This document shows, piece by piece, positions 34,949-42,773 of a stretch of DNA of 64,000 bases. How positions within the stretch are numbered: the stretch's first letter is position 1; each line of letters opens with the position of its first letter. The stretch covers positions 1 through 64,000 of the forward strand of contig NZ_RQII01000019.1 in the NCBI RefSeq assembly GCF_004761975.1, given 5' to 3'. Made by a program: the position numbers and the translations under genes. The notes below the pieces were generated by a model. It was given only the letters and a program-made list of their open reading frames with translations. It did no database searches and was not told the DNA's origin. The DNA comes from Planococcus koreensis. Lineage in GTDB: Bacteria > Bacillota > Bacilli > Bacillales_A > Planococcaceae.

Positions 34949-36388
34949 GTGGCCGAAGGAGCGCGTAAAGTAGCAGTTGTAGGCGGAGGGATTGCTGGTC
35001 TGTCTGCAGCTTACTATTTGCAAAAACAAGCAAGAGCTGAAGGGGTTTTACTGGATATTACGTTGATAGAAGCTGCGCACCGATTGGGCGGCAAAATCCA
35101 GACACTTCGCAAAGATGGGTTTGTGATTGAGCGCGGACCGGACTCGTTCCTCTCCCGAAAAGAGAACATGTTGGAGTTGGCCGAAGAATTGGGCATTGGC
35201 GGGCAATTGTTGGAAAGTTCATCAGGCCGCGGATGTGTCATGGTGGAAGACCGCCTGCATCCGATTCCAGATGGCTCAGTGATGGGAGTGCCGACCGAAA
35301 TCGGACCTTTCCTTGTGTCGGATCTTTATTCCTGGAGCGGCAAAATCCGTGCAGCGGGGGATTTGGTGCTGCCCAAATCGGACACATCAAAAGACCAGCC
35401 GCTTGGCCGGTTTGTCCGCAGGCGCTTCGGCAACGAAGTGGTGGACAATCTGATTGAACCGCTATTCACGGCAATTTATGGCGGCGATATCGATAAGCTG
35501 AGCCTCCATGCGACTTTTCCGGCATTCAGTGACATCGAACAGCGGTACGGCAGCGTCATCTGCGGCATGAAAAAAAGCGGCGAGTTCGATGCCGAAGAGT
35601 TCAGCGCCAACGGGCTTGGCTCATCGCAGAACTTCAAGCAAGGCATGGGAACGATCATTGAGGCCCTTGAAAGCCATTTGGGCACTTGCACCGTTTTGAA
35701 AGGCGTAAAAGTGGAAAAGCTTGAAAAGCAGAACGGGCAGACTCTTTTGTCCTTGAATAACGATTCAGCCATTGTAGTGGATGAAGTGATTCTGGCGTTG
35801 CCGCATACGCGCATTTCCCCGCTGTTCGAGCGATATGGCTTGTTGAAGCAGCTGAAAGAAATGCCGGCTGCTTCAGTTGCCACTGTGTCAATGGCGTTTG
35901 CTGTAGAACCCCATAATTGCCTTACTGAAAATGCCGCAGGCTTTGTTGTCGCGCGCAACAGCGACGTTGCCATTACATCTTGCGCTGCGGCTCATTCGAA
36001 ATGGCCTGGCCATGCGCCGGAAGGCAAAATGCTGTTCAAGGCCTTTATCGGCAAAGTCGGCGACGAAACGGTCGTTGATCTATCCGATAATGAGATCGAG
36101 AAAACGGTATTGGCCGATTTGCGGAAATCGTTGAATCTGAAAGGCGACCCTGAATTCACTGTTGTGTCGCGCTGGAAAGAAGCACTTCCCCAATTTCTCG
36201 TTGGCCATCATGAACGCATTGAACAAGCGAAGCAAGAACTGAACACCGCTTTTCCTGCCATTCAGATGATCGGCAGTTCGTTTGAAGGCTTCGGACTTCC
36301 CGGCTGCATCGAACAAGGCAAGCTGGCGGCGCAGCAAGTAATCGCCCGCTGCCCGTTAAAGCATTTTAAAGCGGAGGAAGCCATATGA
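34949..36388 (+). CDS. hemY: Coproporphyrinogen III oxidase (HemY/CgoX, FAD-dependent)
   Basis: Flavoprotein of 479 residues. The N-terminal FAD dinucleotide-binding motif is VVGGGIAGLSAAYYL, followed by EAAHRLGGKIQT; SFEGFGLPGCIEQGKLAAQ is the C-terminal FAD contact. It oxidises coproporphyrinogen III to coproporphyrin III in the coproporphyrin-dependent pathway. GTG start at 34949 with AAGGGGGAGAG upstream. Its last codons overlap the start of the YtkA-like gene (ATGA). HemQ, needed for the last step, is not in the window. Confidence 0.94.
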   Translation: MAEGARKVAVVGGGIAGLSAAYYLQKQARAEGVLLDITLIEAAHRLGGKIQTLRKDGFVIERGPDSFLSRKENMLELAEELGIGGQLLESSSGRGCVMVEDRLHPIPDGSVMGVPTEIGPFLVSDLYSWSGKIRAAGDLVLPKSDTSKDQPLGRFVRRRFGNEVVDNLIEPLFTAIYGGDIDKLSLHATFPAFSDIEQRYGSVICGMKKSGEFDAEEFSANGLGSSQNFKQGMGTIIEALESHLGTCTVLKGVKVEKLEKQNGQTLLSLNNDSAIVVDEVILALPHTRISPLFERYGLLKQLKEMPAASVATVSMAFAVEPHNCLTENAAGFVVARNSDVAITSCAAAHSKWPGHAPEGKMLFKAFIGKVGDETVVDLSDNEIEKTVLADLRKSLNLKGDPEFTVVSRWKEALPQFLVGHHERIEQAKQELNTAFPAIQMIGSSFEGFGLPGCIEQGKLAAQQVIARCPLKHFKAEEAI

Positions 36389-36852
36389 AAAAACTGTTTA
36401 TGATTGTTTTGCTTTCGGCGCTGCTTGCAGCGTGCGGCACGGATGATGCCAATTCCAGCGACACTGATTTCGTTGTCGAAGAGATAGTGGTTGAAATTCA
36501 AACGCCTGAACAAGTGGAAGCCGGACAAAAAGTTCCTCTTCTTGCGAAAGTCACCCAAGGCGGCGAAGCGGTTGAAGACGCAGATGAAGTGGTTTTCGAA
36601 GTTTGGCAGTCCGGCAGCCGCGACGACAGCGAAATGCTTGAAGCCAAGCATGTCGGCGATGGTGTTTATCAAGCTGAAACCAAGCTCGAAGAAGGTTTGT
36701 ATTTCACCTATGCCCACACTACAGCCCGCCAGCTTCATGTCATGCCGAAGCACGAGATCACCGCTGGCAATCCGGATCCGGCATCAATCGTTCCGGATGA
36801 CAGCGATGAAGCGGACAGCATGGAGAATATGGAAAAACATTCAGGGCATTGA
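36385..36852 (+). CDS. YtkA-like domain lipoprotein
   Basis: Protein of 155 residues. A short signal peptide ends in the lipobox LLAAC (Cys17), followed by a Ser/Asp-rich linker and a YtkA/FixH-like beta-sandwich (about 32-120). The C-terminal tail is acidic with two His residues (ENMEKHSGH), which might bind metal. It is translationally coupled to hemY by a 4-base overlap. YtkA-like proteins are often linked to copper or cytochrome oxidase assembly. Here the heme-operon position supports a respiratory or metal role, but this is inference. Confidence 0.78.
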   Translation: MKKLFMIVLLSALLAACGTDDANSSDTDFVVEEIVVEIQTPEQVEAGQKVPLLAKVTQGGEAVEDADEVVFEVWQSGSRDDSEMLEAKHVGDGVYQAETKLEEGLYFTYAHTTARQLHVMPKHEITAGNPDPASIVPDDSDEADSMENMEKHSGH

Positions 36853-36858
36853 CCCTTT

Positions 36859-36897
36859 CAACAGCCGCTGGCACCTTGCCGGCGGCTGTTTATTTTT
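36859..36897 (+). terminator. Terminator of the hemEHY operon
   Basis: ACAGCCGC (36861-36868) pairs with GCGGCTGT (36882-36889), with an inner GGCA/TGCC pairing. TTTATTTTT follows. Confidence 0.75.
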
Positions 36898-36901
36898 GCA
36901 C

Positions 36902-36939
36902 AAAAAAAGAGCGATCGAGAAATTCTCGATCGCTCTTTT
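36902..36939. terminator. Terminator of yhfH
   Basis: AAAGAGCGATCGAGA pairs with TCTCGATCGCTCTTT. An eight-A run on the left gives the U tract for the minus-strand gene. Confidence 0.82.
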
Positions 36940-36948
36940 CAAACCGTT

Positions 36949-37074
36949 TTATAAATTATTGCAGGAATCGCATTTGCTGCCGTAGCATTCGTGCTGCTCA
37001 TCAATTTTTTCTCCACAAGTTGTACATTGTTTAGGGGGCAGATTCTTGAAAAATTCGACTACGTTTTCAATCAT
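36949..37074 (-). CDS. yhfH: YhfH family small zinc-ribbon-like protein
   Basis: Tiny protein of 41 residues starting MIENVVEFFKNLPPKQCTTC. It has two CxxC-type pairs (CTTC near residue 17 and CDSC near 36) and an additional Cys, consistent with a zinc ribbon. It matches the YhfH family of Bacillales in sequence and length. AAGGAG lies 9 bases before the ATG. It is monocistronic, convergent with the heme operon and divergent from lplJ. Its function is unknown. Confidence 0.85.
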   Translation of the reverse strand: MIENVVEFFKNLPPKQCTTCGEKIDEQHECYGSKCDSCNNL

Positions 37075-37216
37075 TATCTCCAGCTCCTTTTGTTATAGTA
37101 CTGTTGTTGTTAAATGAATTGTATTATAACAGTTTAGATACGTCAACCCTAAACAGTGAATTATTTTCAAAAATCCGTTAAAATAGAAGAAGCATAGCAT
37201 TTAAAGGAGAGAAATC

Positions 37217-38209
37217 ATGTATTTCGTAGACAATAAAGGCATTACAGATCCCCGAATCAACTTAGCGATTGAAGAATATTTATTGAAAACAATGGATGTT
37301 GAACAAGATCCGTTCTTGCTGTTCTATATCAACGAGCCATCCATCATCATCGGTAAAAACCAGAACACTGCAGAAGAAATCAATACCGATTATGTCGATT
37401 CCAATGGCATCCATGTCGTGCGCCGGCTTTCAGGCGGCGGGGCAGTGTACCATGACCACGGCAATTTGAATTATAGCTTCATCACGGTTGATGACGGCGA
37501 AAGCTTCCGCAATTTCCGCAAATTCACTGAGCCGGTGGTACAGGCGCTGCAAGGATTGGGCGTCAATGCGGAATTATCGGGACGCAACGATTTGATGGCG
37601 GAAGGCCGCAAGATTTCCGGCAATGCGCAGTTTTCCACAAAAGGCAGAATGTACAGCCACGGCACGCTGCTGTTTGATACAGAGGTGGAAGCAGTCGTTT
37701 CCGCGTTGAAAGTCAGCAAAGAGAAAATCGAGTCGAAAGGCATCAAATCCATCCGCAGCCGCGTTGCGAATATTTCCGAGTTCCTGGAAACGCCGATGTC
37801 CGTAACGGAATTCCGTTCAGCGATTCTGCATTCGATTTTTGATGGCGAAGAAAATGTCCGCTATTACGAATTGACGGAGCAGGATTGGGTCGGCATCCAT
37901 GAAATTTCGAAAGCACGCTACGGCAACTGGGATTGGAATTACGGCAAATCGCCGAAGTTCAACATCAAGCATTCCCATCGCTTTCCGGTCGGCGGCATCG
38001 ACGTCCGGCTGCAAGTCGAGAACGGAGTTGTGCAGGACGCCAGCATTTTTGGCGATTTTTTCGGTGTCGGCGATGTTTCGGAGATCGAAAACGCAATCAC
38101 GGGCATCAAATACGAGCGCGCTTCGCTTGATGAAGCCATCAATGGTTTTGATATTCCAAAATACCTTGGGGGCATCACAAAAGAAGAGTTCCTGAAATTA
38201 ATTTATTAA
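37217..38209 (+). CDS. lplJ: Lipoate-protein ligase LplJ
   Basis: Ligase of 330 residues that activates free lipoate and attaches it to E2 and GcvH domains. The BPL/LplA catalytic domain carries INEPSIIIGKNQNT, the lipoate-binding RRLSGGGAVYHDHGNLNYSF and the catalytic-lysine region RKISGNAQF. A C-terminal accessory domain extends beyond about 250. GGAGAG precedes the ATG. It matches YhfJ/LplJ of B. subtilis in size and location. Confidence 0.94.
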   Translation: MYFVDNKGITDPRINLAIEEYLLKTMDVEQDPFLLFYINEPSIIIGKNQNTAEEINTDYVDSNGIHVVRRLSGGGAVYHDHGNLNYSFITVDDGESFRNFRKFTEPVVQALQGLGVNAELSGRNDLMAEGRKISGNAQFSTKGRMYSHGTLLFDTEVEAVVSALKVSKEKIESKGIKSIRSRVANISEFLETPMSVTEFRSAILHSIFDGEENVRYYELTEQDWVGIHEISKARYGNWDWNYGKSPKFNIKHSHRFPVGGIDVRLQVENGVVQDASIFGDFFGVGDVSEIENAITGIKYERASLDEAINGFDIPKYLGGITKEEFLKLIY

Positions 38210-38216
38210 GAATTGA

Positions 38217-38249
38217 TGAAGAGCCTGCTATTGAGCAGGCTCTTTTGTT
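38217..38249 (+). terminator. Terminator of lplJ
   Basis: AAGAGCCTGC pairs with GCAGGCTCTT around a 6-base loop. A T-rich tail follows. Confidence 0.75.
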
Positions 38250-38281
38250 AAAATTGAAAGAAAACGAAAGGGGGAATCATT

Positions 38282-38986
38282 ATGGCAGCACAACGGATTT
38301 TTATAGTGGAAGACGATTTGAAAATCGCGGCATTGCTGGCGGAAACGCTGCGCAAATACCATTACGAAGTGGAAACTGCGCAGGATTTCGATCGGATTCT
38401 TGAAGAATTCGAAGCTTTTGATCCCCATATGGTCTTGCTGGATATCAACTTGCCTTCCTATGACGGCTATTATTGGTGCAGGCAGCTGCGCCAGCAGTCT
38501 ACTTGCCCAATCCTGTTCATATCGGCGAGGTCTGGGGAAATGGATCAGGTTTTTGCACTTGAAAATGGCGGCGATGATTTCATCACGAAACCTTTTCATT
38601 ACGAAATCGTCCTTGCAAAAATAAAGAGCCATTTGCGGAGAGCTTACGGCGAATACGCTCCGAAACAGGAAGAACGTTCGGTAAAAGCCGGACGCATCGT
38701 TTTGTTTCTTGAGCGCATGGAGCTTCATGTCAAAAACGATATCATTCCGCTGCAGAAAAAAGAATGCACCATCATGGAGCTGCTGCTCGCGCAATATCCA
38801 AAAGTGGTGACGCGCGAACAGCTGCTGGAAGAATTATGGGATGACCAGGCGTTTGTCGATGAAAATACCTTAAACGTCAATATGACCCGCGTACGGAAAA
38901 AATTGGCGGATTATGGCGTCAAGTCAATGATCGAAACCGTCCGTGGATCGGGCTACCGTTTGCTGATCGACGAGGAGGAATTGTAA
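38282..38986 (+). CDS. OmpR-family response regulator, BceR-like
   Basis: Response regulator of 234 residues. The receiver domain has EDD near residue 10, the phospho-acceptor in MVLLDINLPSYDG, and the FISARSG and KPF motifs. A C-terminal winged helix follows (TREQLLEELW ... ENTLNVNMTRVRKKL ... IETVRGSGYRL). It is the first gene of a four-gene Bce-type module (regulator, kinase, ATPase, permease). Such systems sense and resist antimicrobial peptides, with the permease acting as the sensor. Its TAA shares a base with the ATG of the kinase gene. Confidence 0.92.
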   Translation: MAAQRIFIVEDDLKIAALLAETLRKYHYEVETAQDFDRILEEFEAFDPHMVLLDINLPSYDGYYWCRQLRQQSTCPILFISARSGEMDQVFALENGGDDFITKPFHYEIVLAKIKSHLRRAYGEYAPKQEERSVKAGRIVLFLERMELHVKNDIIPLQKKECTIMELLLAQYPKVVTREQLLEELWDDQAFVDENTLNVNMTRVRKKLADYGVKSMIETVRGSGYRLLIDEEEL

Positions 38987-40074
38987 TGCTGCGGCTGTTC
39001 TTTAAAGAGCATGCGGCGTTTATCGTCTTCCAAGCCGCTTTGGTCGCGTTCATCATGGCGCTTTATTGGCTCGACGGATTCCGCAACGTCGATACGGCGA
39101 TTTACTCATTCGTGATCAGCACGCTGCTCGTGGCCGTTTTCCTGGCAACCCGCTTTTCGAAACGCTACCGCTTTTACCAAAAGATTTTAGCGGTGCCAGA
39201 CCGGATGGAACACGCGCTGCAGCGCGACGGGAAATCGCCGGAGCAGCTGCAAAGCGAGAAATACATGCAGGAAATCTACCGCCTTTACCAAAACGAGGCG
39301 CAGGCGCTTTATGCTTCGCAAAAACGCCATCTGCAATTCATGAACCAATGGGTGCACCAGATGAAAACGCCGTTGTCGGTGATGCAATTATTGCTGCAAG
39401 AGCCGGAGGAATTGGACAAGAACAGCGTCCGTGAAGAAGTGGACCGGCTAAAGGCCGGGCTGGATACGGTATTGATGAATGCACGCCTCGATACATTCGA
39501 GGAAGATATGCAGATTGAGCAAGTGCAGCTGCGCAGCATCGTTGCCGAAATCGTCAATGAAAACAAGCGGCTGTTCATTTCGAAACGGGTCTACCCGGAA
39601 ATTGATGTCGACGACAAGTACATCGTGGCGACCGACCGCAAATGGATGAAGTTCATCTTGGGCCAGCTGCTGACGAACGCCTTGAAATACACGTTCGAAA
39701 AGGACAAAAAAGTGTATATCAAAGCGGATTGCGTCGATGAAAGCGCGTTGTTGACGATACGCGATGAAGGGATCGGAATTCCCGCGTCGGATTTGCCGCG
39801 CGTCACGAAAGCCTTTTTTACAGGCGAAAATGGGCGCAAGACAGGTGAATCGACGGGCATGGGTTTGTATTTGGCAAACGAAGTATGCAAAAAACTAGGG
39901 CATCAGCTGATGATCGATTCATCCATCGGCGAAGGAACGGCGGTGTCCATATTATTCCGCAACCAGGATTCCGCAACAGGGGGAAATGACAATGCCGTTA
40001 TTGAAAATCGAAGAAGTGACGAAAGTGTACGAAGGGAAAGTGACGCACCGCGCGCTCAATCAACTGAGCTTTGA
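38986..40074 (+). CDS. Intramembrane-sensing histidine kinase, BceS-like
   Basis: Kinase of 362 residues. Two helices near the N-terminus (about 12-30 and 37-55) are separated by only a few residues, the hallmark of intramembrane-sensing kinases. Then come the H-box WVHQMKTPLSVMQLL and the ATPase domain with NALKYT (N), RDEGIGIP (G1), FFTG (F) and TGMGLYLANEVC (G2). BceS proteins usually end soon after the ILFRNQ-like strand. Here a polar tail of about 35 residues continues, over 83 bases shared with the start of the ATPase gene. The tail may result from a lost stop codon or a small indel near 39980. Confidence 0.9.
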   Translation: MLRLFFKEHAAFIVFQAALVAFIMALYWLDGFRNVDTAIYSFVISTLLVAVFLATRFSKRYRFYQKILAVPDRMEHALQRDGKSPEQLQSEKYMQEIYRLYQNEAQALYASQKRHLQFMNQWVHQMKTPLSVMQLLLQEPEELDKNSVREEVDRLKAGLDTVLMNARLDTFEEDMQIEQVQLRSIVAEIVNENKRLFISKRVYPEIDVDDKYIVATDRKWMKFILGQLLTNALKYTFEKDKKVYIKADCVDESALLTIRDEGIGIPASDLPRVTKAFFTGENGRKTGESTGMGLYLANEVCKKLGHQLMIDSSIGEGTAVSILFRNQDSATGGNDNAVIENRRSDESVRRESDAPRAQSTEL

Positions 40075-40765
40075 AGTGGAAAAAGGTGAGTTTCTGGCCG
40101 TCATGGGACCTTCGGGGAGCGGCAAGACGACGCTGCTGAACTTGATTTCGACAATTGATACGCTGACTGCGGGGGAAATCCTCATCGACGGGGTCGATCC
40201 GCACGGTTTGGACAAAAATGAGCTTGCGCTTTTCAGGCGCCATAAACTGGGCTTTATCTTCCAGGATTTCAATTTGCTGCAGATGCTGACCGTCGAAGAG
40301 AATATGGTGCTGCCGCTGACGCTCGACTATGTGCCGACCGATGAAATGGCTCGGCGCGTCTTGGAGTTGGCGCGGAAACTCGGCCTTGAATCGCTTCTCC
40401 ACAAGCGCCCGAACGAAATTTCCGGCGGCGAAGCGCAGCGGACCGCCATCGGCAGGGCGCTCATCCATCATCCTTCGCTTATTCTGGCCGATGAACCGAC
40501 CGGCAACCTCGATTCGAAAGCGTCGCGTGACGTGCTGGAATTATTGAAAAGCGTCAGCGAAGAAAGCGGTGCGACCATCGTTATGGTCACCCACGATCCG
40601 ATCGCGGCGAGTTATTGCGACCGCGTGCTGTTCATCAAAGATGGCGAGTTTTTCAATGAAATCTACAGCGACGAGCGCCGCCAAACATTCTATCAGAAAA
40701 TCCTTAATGTCTTATCCTTGCTGGGAGGGAACGTGAATGACCTTTCGGCAGCTCGCCTACCGTAA
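39992..40765 (+). CDS. ABC transporter ATP-binding protein, BceA-like
   Basis: ATPase of 257 residues of the MacB/LolD/BceA type: Walker A GPSGSGKTT, Q-loop IFQDFN, signature ISGGEAQRTAIGRAL and Walker B LILADEPTGNLD. The ATG at 39992, with AGGGGG eight bases upstream, is preferred to an ATG two codons earlier. The gene overlaps the kinase gene by 83 bases and the permease gene by 29 bases. It powers the associated FtsX-type permease in peptide-antibiotic detoxification and signalling. Confidence 0.92.
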   Translation: MPLLKIEEVTKVYEGKVTHRALNQLSFEVEKGEFLAVMGPSGSGKTTLLNLISTIDTLTAGEILIDGVDPHGLDKNELALFRRHKLGFIFQDFNLLQMLTVEENMVLPLTLDYVPTDEMARRVLELARKLGLESLLHKRPNEISGGEAQRTAIGRALIHHPSLILADEPTGNLDSKASRDVLELLKSVSEESGATIVMVTHDPIAASYCDRVLFIKDGEFFNEIYSDERRQTFYQKILNVLSLLGGNVNDLSAARLP

Positions 40766-42674
40766 TGTATTCCGCAACCGCCGAAGCTACGCTGCGTTTT
40801 TCTTAGCAAGCGTCTTTTCGGTCATGGTGTTTTTCGTCTATTCCATGTTCATCTTCCATCCGCTGTTCGCAGAAGATGGCCTGCAGCAGCTCGCGGTGCG
40901 CGGCATGTTCATCGCGGAAGTGGTGCTTTACATCTTTACGCTGTTTTTCCTGTTTTATTCGATGAGCGCATTTTTGCAGGCGCGTTCAAAAGAGTTCGGT
41001 ATCCTGATGCACCTGGGAATGACAAAAAAGCAGCTCAATAAATTGATCTTTTTTGAAACGATGATTCTCGGCACGGTTTCAACCGTTGCGGGAATCGCAT
41101 TGGGCTTCGCATTTTCCAAGTTCTTCTTTATGATTGGCCGTGAAATCATGGAACTTGAAGCGCTGCCTCTTTATGTGTCGTGGAAGCCGTTCGCTTTGAC
41201 GATCGGTGCATTTGCCAGCCTGTTCATCATCATTTCTTTCGTCAGTGTCGCTTTTGTGCGCACGAAAGGCATATTGGATCTGCTGCAGGGCTATTGGAAA
41301 ACGGAGGAAATCACGCAAAGTTCCAAATGGCTGTCAGCGCTTGGTTTTGTTTTGCTGGCCATCGCCTACGCTCTTGCTGCGATGGTATCGGACAGCACAG
41401 TCTACACGATGGCGTTCATCATCCCGCCGATTGCGACGCTCGGAACCTATCTTTTCTTCACGCATTCCATCCATTCGCTGCTGCAGCTTTATAAGCGCCG
41501 GCGAGGCGTGTATTGGCATAAGACCCGGCTGGTGGCGATTGCTGAAGCCTCGGTTAAGCTGAAAGACAGTGCCCAGATGTTCTTTATCGTGACAATCGTT
41601 TCGACCGTCGCTTTCCTGACTGTTGGAACGCTTGCTTCGTTCATGTCTTATACAGGCGATTTCCGCGAATCAAATCCGCTCGGCCTCATCTACATTTCAT
41701 TTAATGGCAATAGCGAGGAGAGGGAGCACGTCGACCGGCTCATTTCCCAATTGGAAGGCAAAGAGTTGGAGTACGATATGGTGCCGCTGATTGTGAAGCG
41801 CCAAACTTCGACGCTGTCAGGCAATGATGTCGATATCGTTCGGACATCCGATTTTAACCGCTTGGCGTTGACGCTCGGTTTTAATCCAGTCTATCCACAG
41901 AGTGGAGAAGGGATTTTCATCCCTTATTCGCAAGAATCGCTGGAGGAATTGGGCGAAGTCAGCGTGGAAACAAGGCTGATGGAAAGCGACATCGATTTAT
42001 CAATTGATGAAGTTTATCCCCATGTCATGTTTCCGGTCAATACTGTGAACTTTAACAGCATTGTCGTCAACGACTCTGATTATGCCGCAATCGATGAACC
42101 GCTGGCCGGTTTCGGCGACGGGGAATCGACGTTCACGTATTATGCGTTTGATATCCCGGACTGGGAGGAAACGGTCAGCGTGGGCAAAGAATTGACCGGC
42201 ATCATGCAGCAAGCAGTTGTGCAGGAGGATTTCCGTGATTTGAATTTCTTCTTCGTCAATCCAGGGGAAGATTACCGCCTGTTTAAATCGTCATTCGCCA
42301 TCCTGCTGTTCATCGGCGTGATGGTAGCTGCAGTCTTCTTGCTGGCTGCGGGCAGTTTCATTTATTTTAAATTGTACACTGGGCTGGAGCGGGACCGCAG
42401 GCAGTATTCGCTGTTGGTGAGGCTTGGTATGACGGAAAAAGAGCTGGGTAAAATCGTCAACCGGCAGCTTATGCCGCAATTTTTCCTGCCGTGGGGTGTT
42501 GCGCTGCTGCATAGCACGTTCGCCTTCATTTCGCTGCAGGTGGTATGGGATGAATTTGCGGAATTGTCGATTCTCGGTGAAATGGTGTTTGTGCTGAGCG
42601 GTTTCACGATTGCCCAAATTCTCTATTTTTTCTTGATCCGCTGGCGTTATATCGAACATCTTCGAGCATCGTAA
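40737..42674 (+). CDS. FtsX-type ABC permease, BceB-like
   Basis: Permease of 645 residues with ten expected helices: one near the N-terminus (about 18-40), further helices in the first half and a C-terminal pair set. A large extracellular domain of about 200 residues (about 310-520) lies between helices 7 and 8, as in BceB, where it binds peptide antibiotics such as bacitracin. It starts MTFRQLAYRNVFRNRRSYAAFF, typical of the family. The substrate cannot be read from sequence. Confidence 0.9.
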   Translation: MTFRQLAYRNVFRNRRSYAAFFLASVFSVMVFFVYSMFIFHPLFAEDGLQQLAVRGMFIAEVVLYIFTLFFLFYSMSAFLQARSKEFGILMHLGMTKKQLNKLIFFETMILGTVSTVAGIALGFAFSKFFFMIGREIMELEALPLYVSWKPFALTIGAFASLFIIISFVSVAFVRTKGILDLLQGYWKTEEITQSSKWLSALGFVLLAIAYALAAMVSDSTVYTMAFIIPPIATLGTYLFFTHSIHSLLQLYKRRRGVYWHKTRLVAIAEASVKLKDSAQMFFIVTIVSTVAFLTVGTLASFMSYTGDFRESNPLGLIYISFNGNSEEREHVDRLISQLEGKELEYDMVPLIVKRQTSTLSGNDVDIVRTSDFNRLALTLGFNPVYPQSGEGIFIPYSQESLEELGEVSVETRLMESDIDLSIDEVYPHVMFPVNTVNFNSIVVNDSDYAAIDEPLAGFGDGESTFTYYAFDIPDWEETVSVGKELTGIMQQAVVQEDFRDLNFFFVNPGEDYRLFKSSFAILLFIGVMVAAVFLLAAGSFIYFKLYTGLERDRRQYSLLVRLGMTEKELGKIVNRQLMPQFFLPWGVALLHSTFAFISLQVVWDEFAELSILGEMVFVLSGFTIAQILYFFLIRWRYIEHLRAS

Positions 42675-42690
42675 ATTTTACGATGCTTGT
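42665..42690 (+). terminator. Hairpin at the end of the Bce-like module
   Basis: AGCATCGTAA pairs with TTACGATGCT around three bases and overlaps the permease stop codon. The following bases (TGTTGTATTG) are only moderately T-rich, so it is a weak terminator. Confidence 0.5.
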
Positions 42691-42753
42691 TGTATTGTCT
42701 GAAGATTTCTTTTATAATGAAAACAGCGTCAATAATGAATGAGGATTCATTCA
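42690..42753 (+). promoter_or_regulatory. lcfB promoter with FadR-type operator
   Basis: TTGTAT (42690-42695), 17 bases, then TATAAT (42713-42718). Eighteen bases downstream lies TGAATGAGGATTCATTCA (42736-42753), an inverted repeat matching the B. subtilis FadR box TGAATGANTANTCATTCA at nearly every defined position. FadR represses fatty-acid degradation genes until acyl-CoA releases it. Confidence 0.75.
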
Positions 42754-42773
42754 ACATGAAAGAGGGATGGGAA

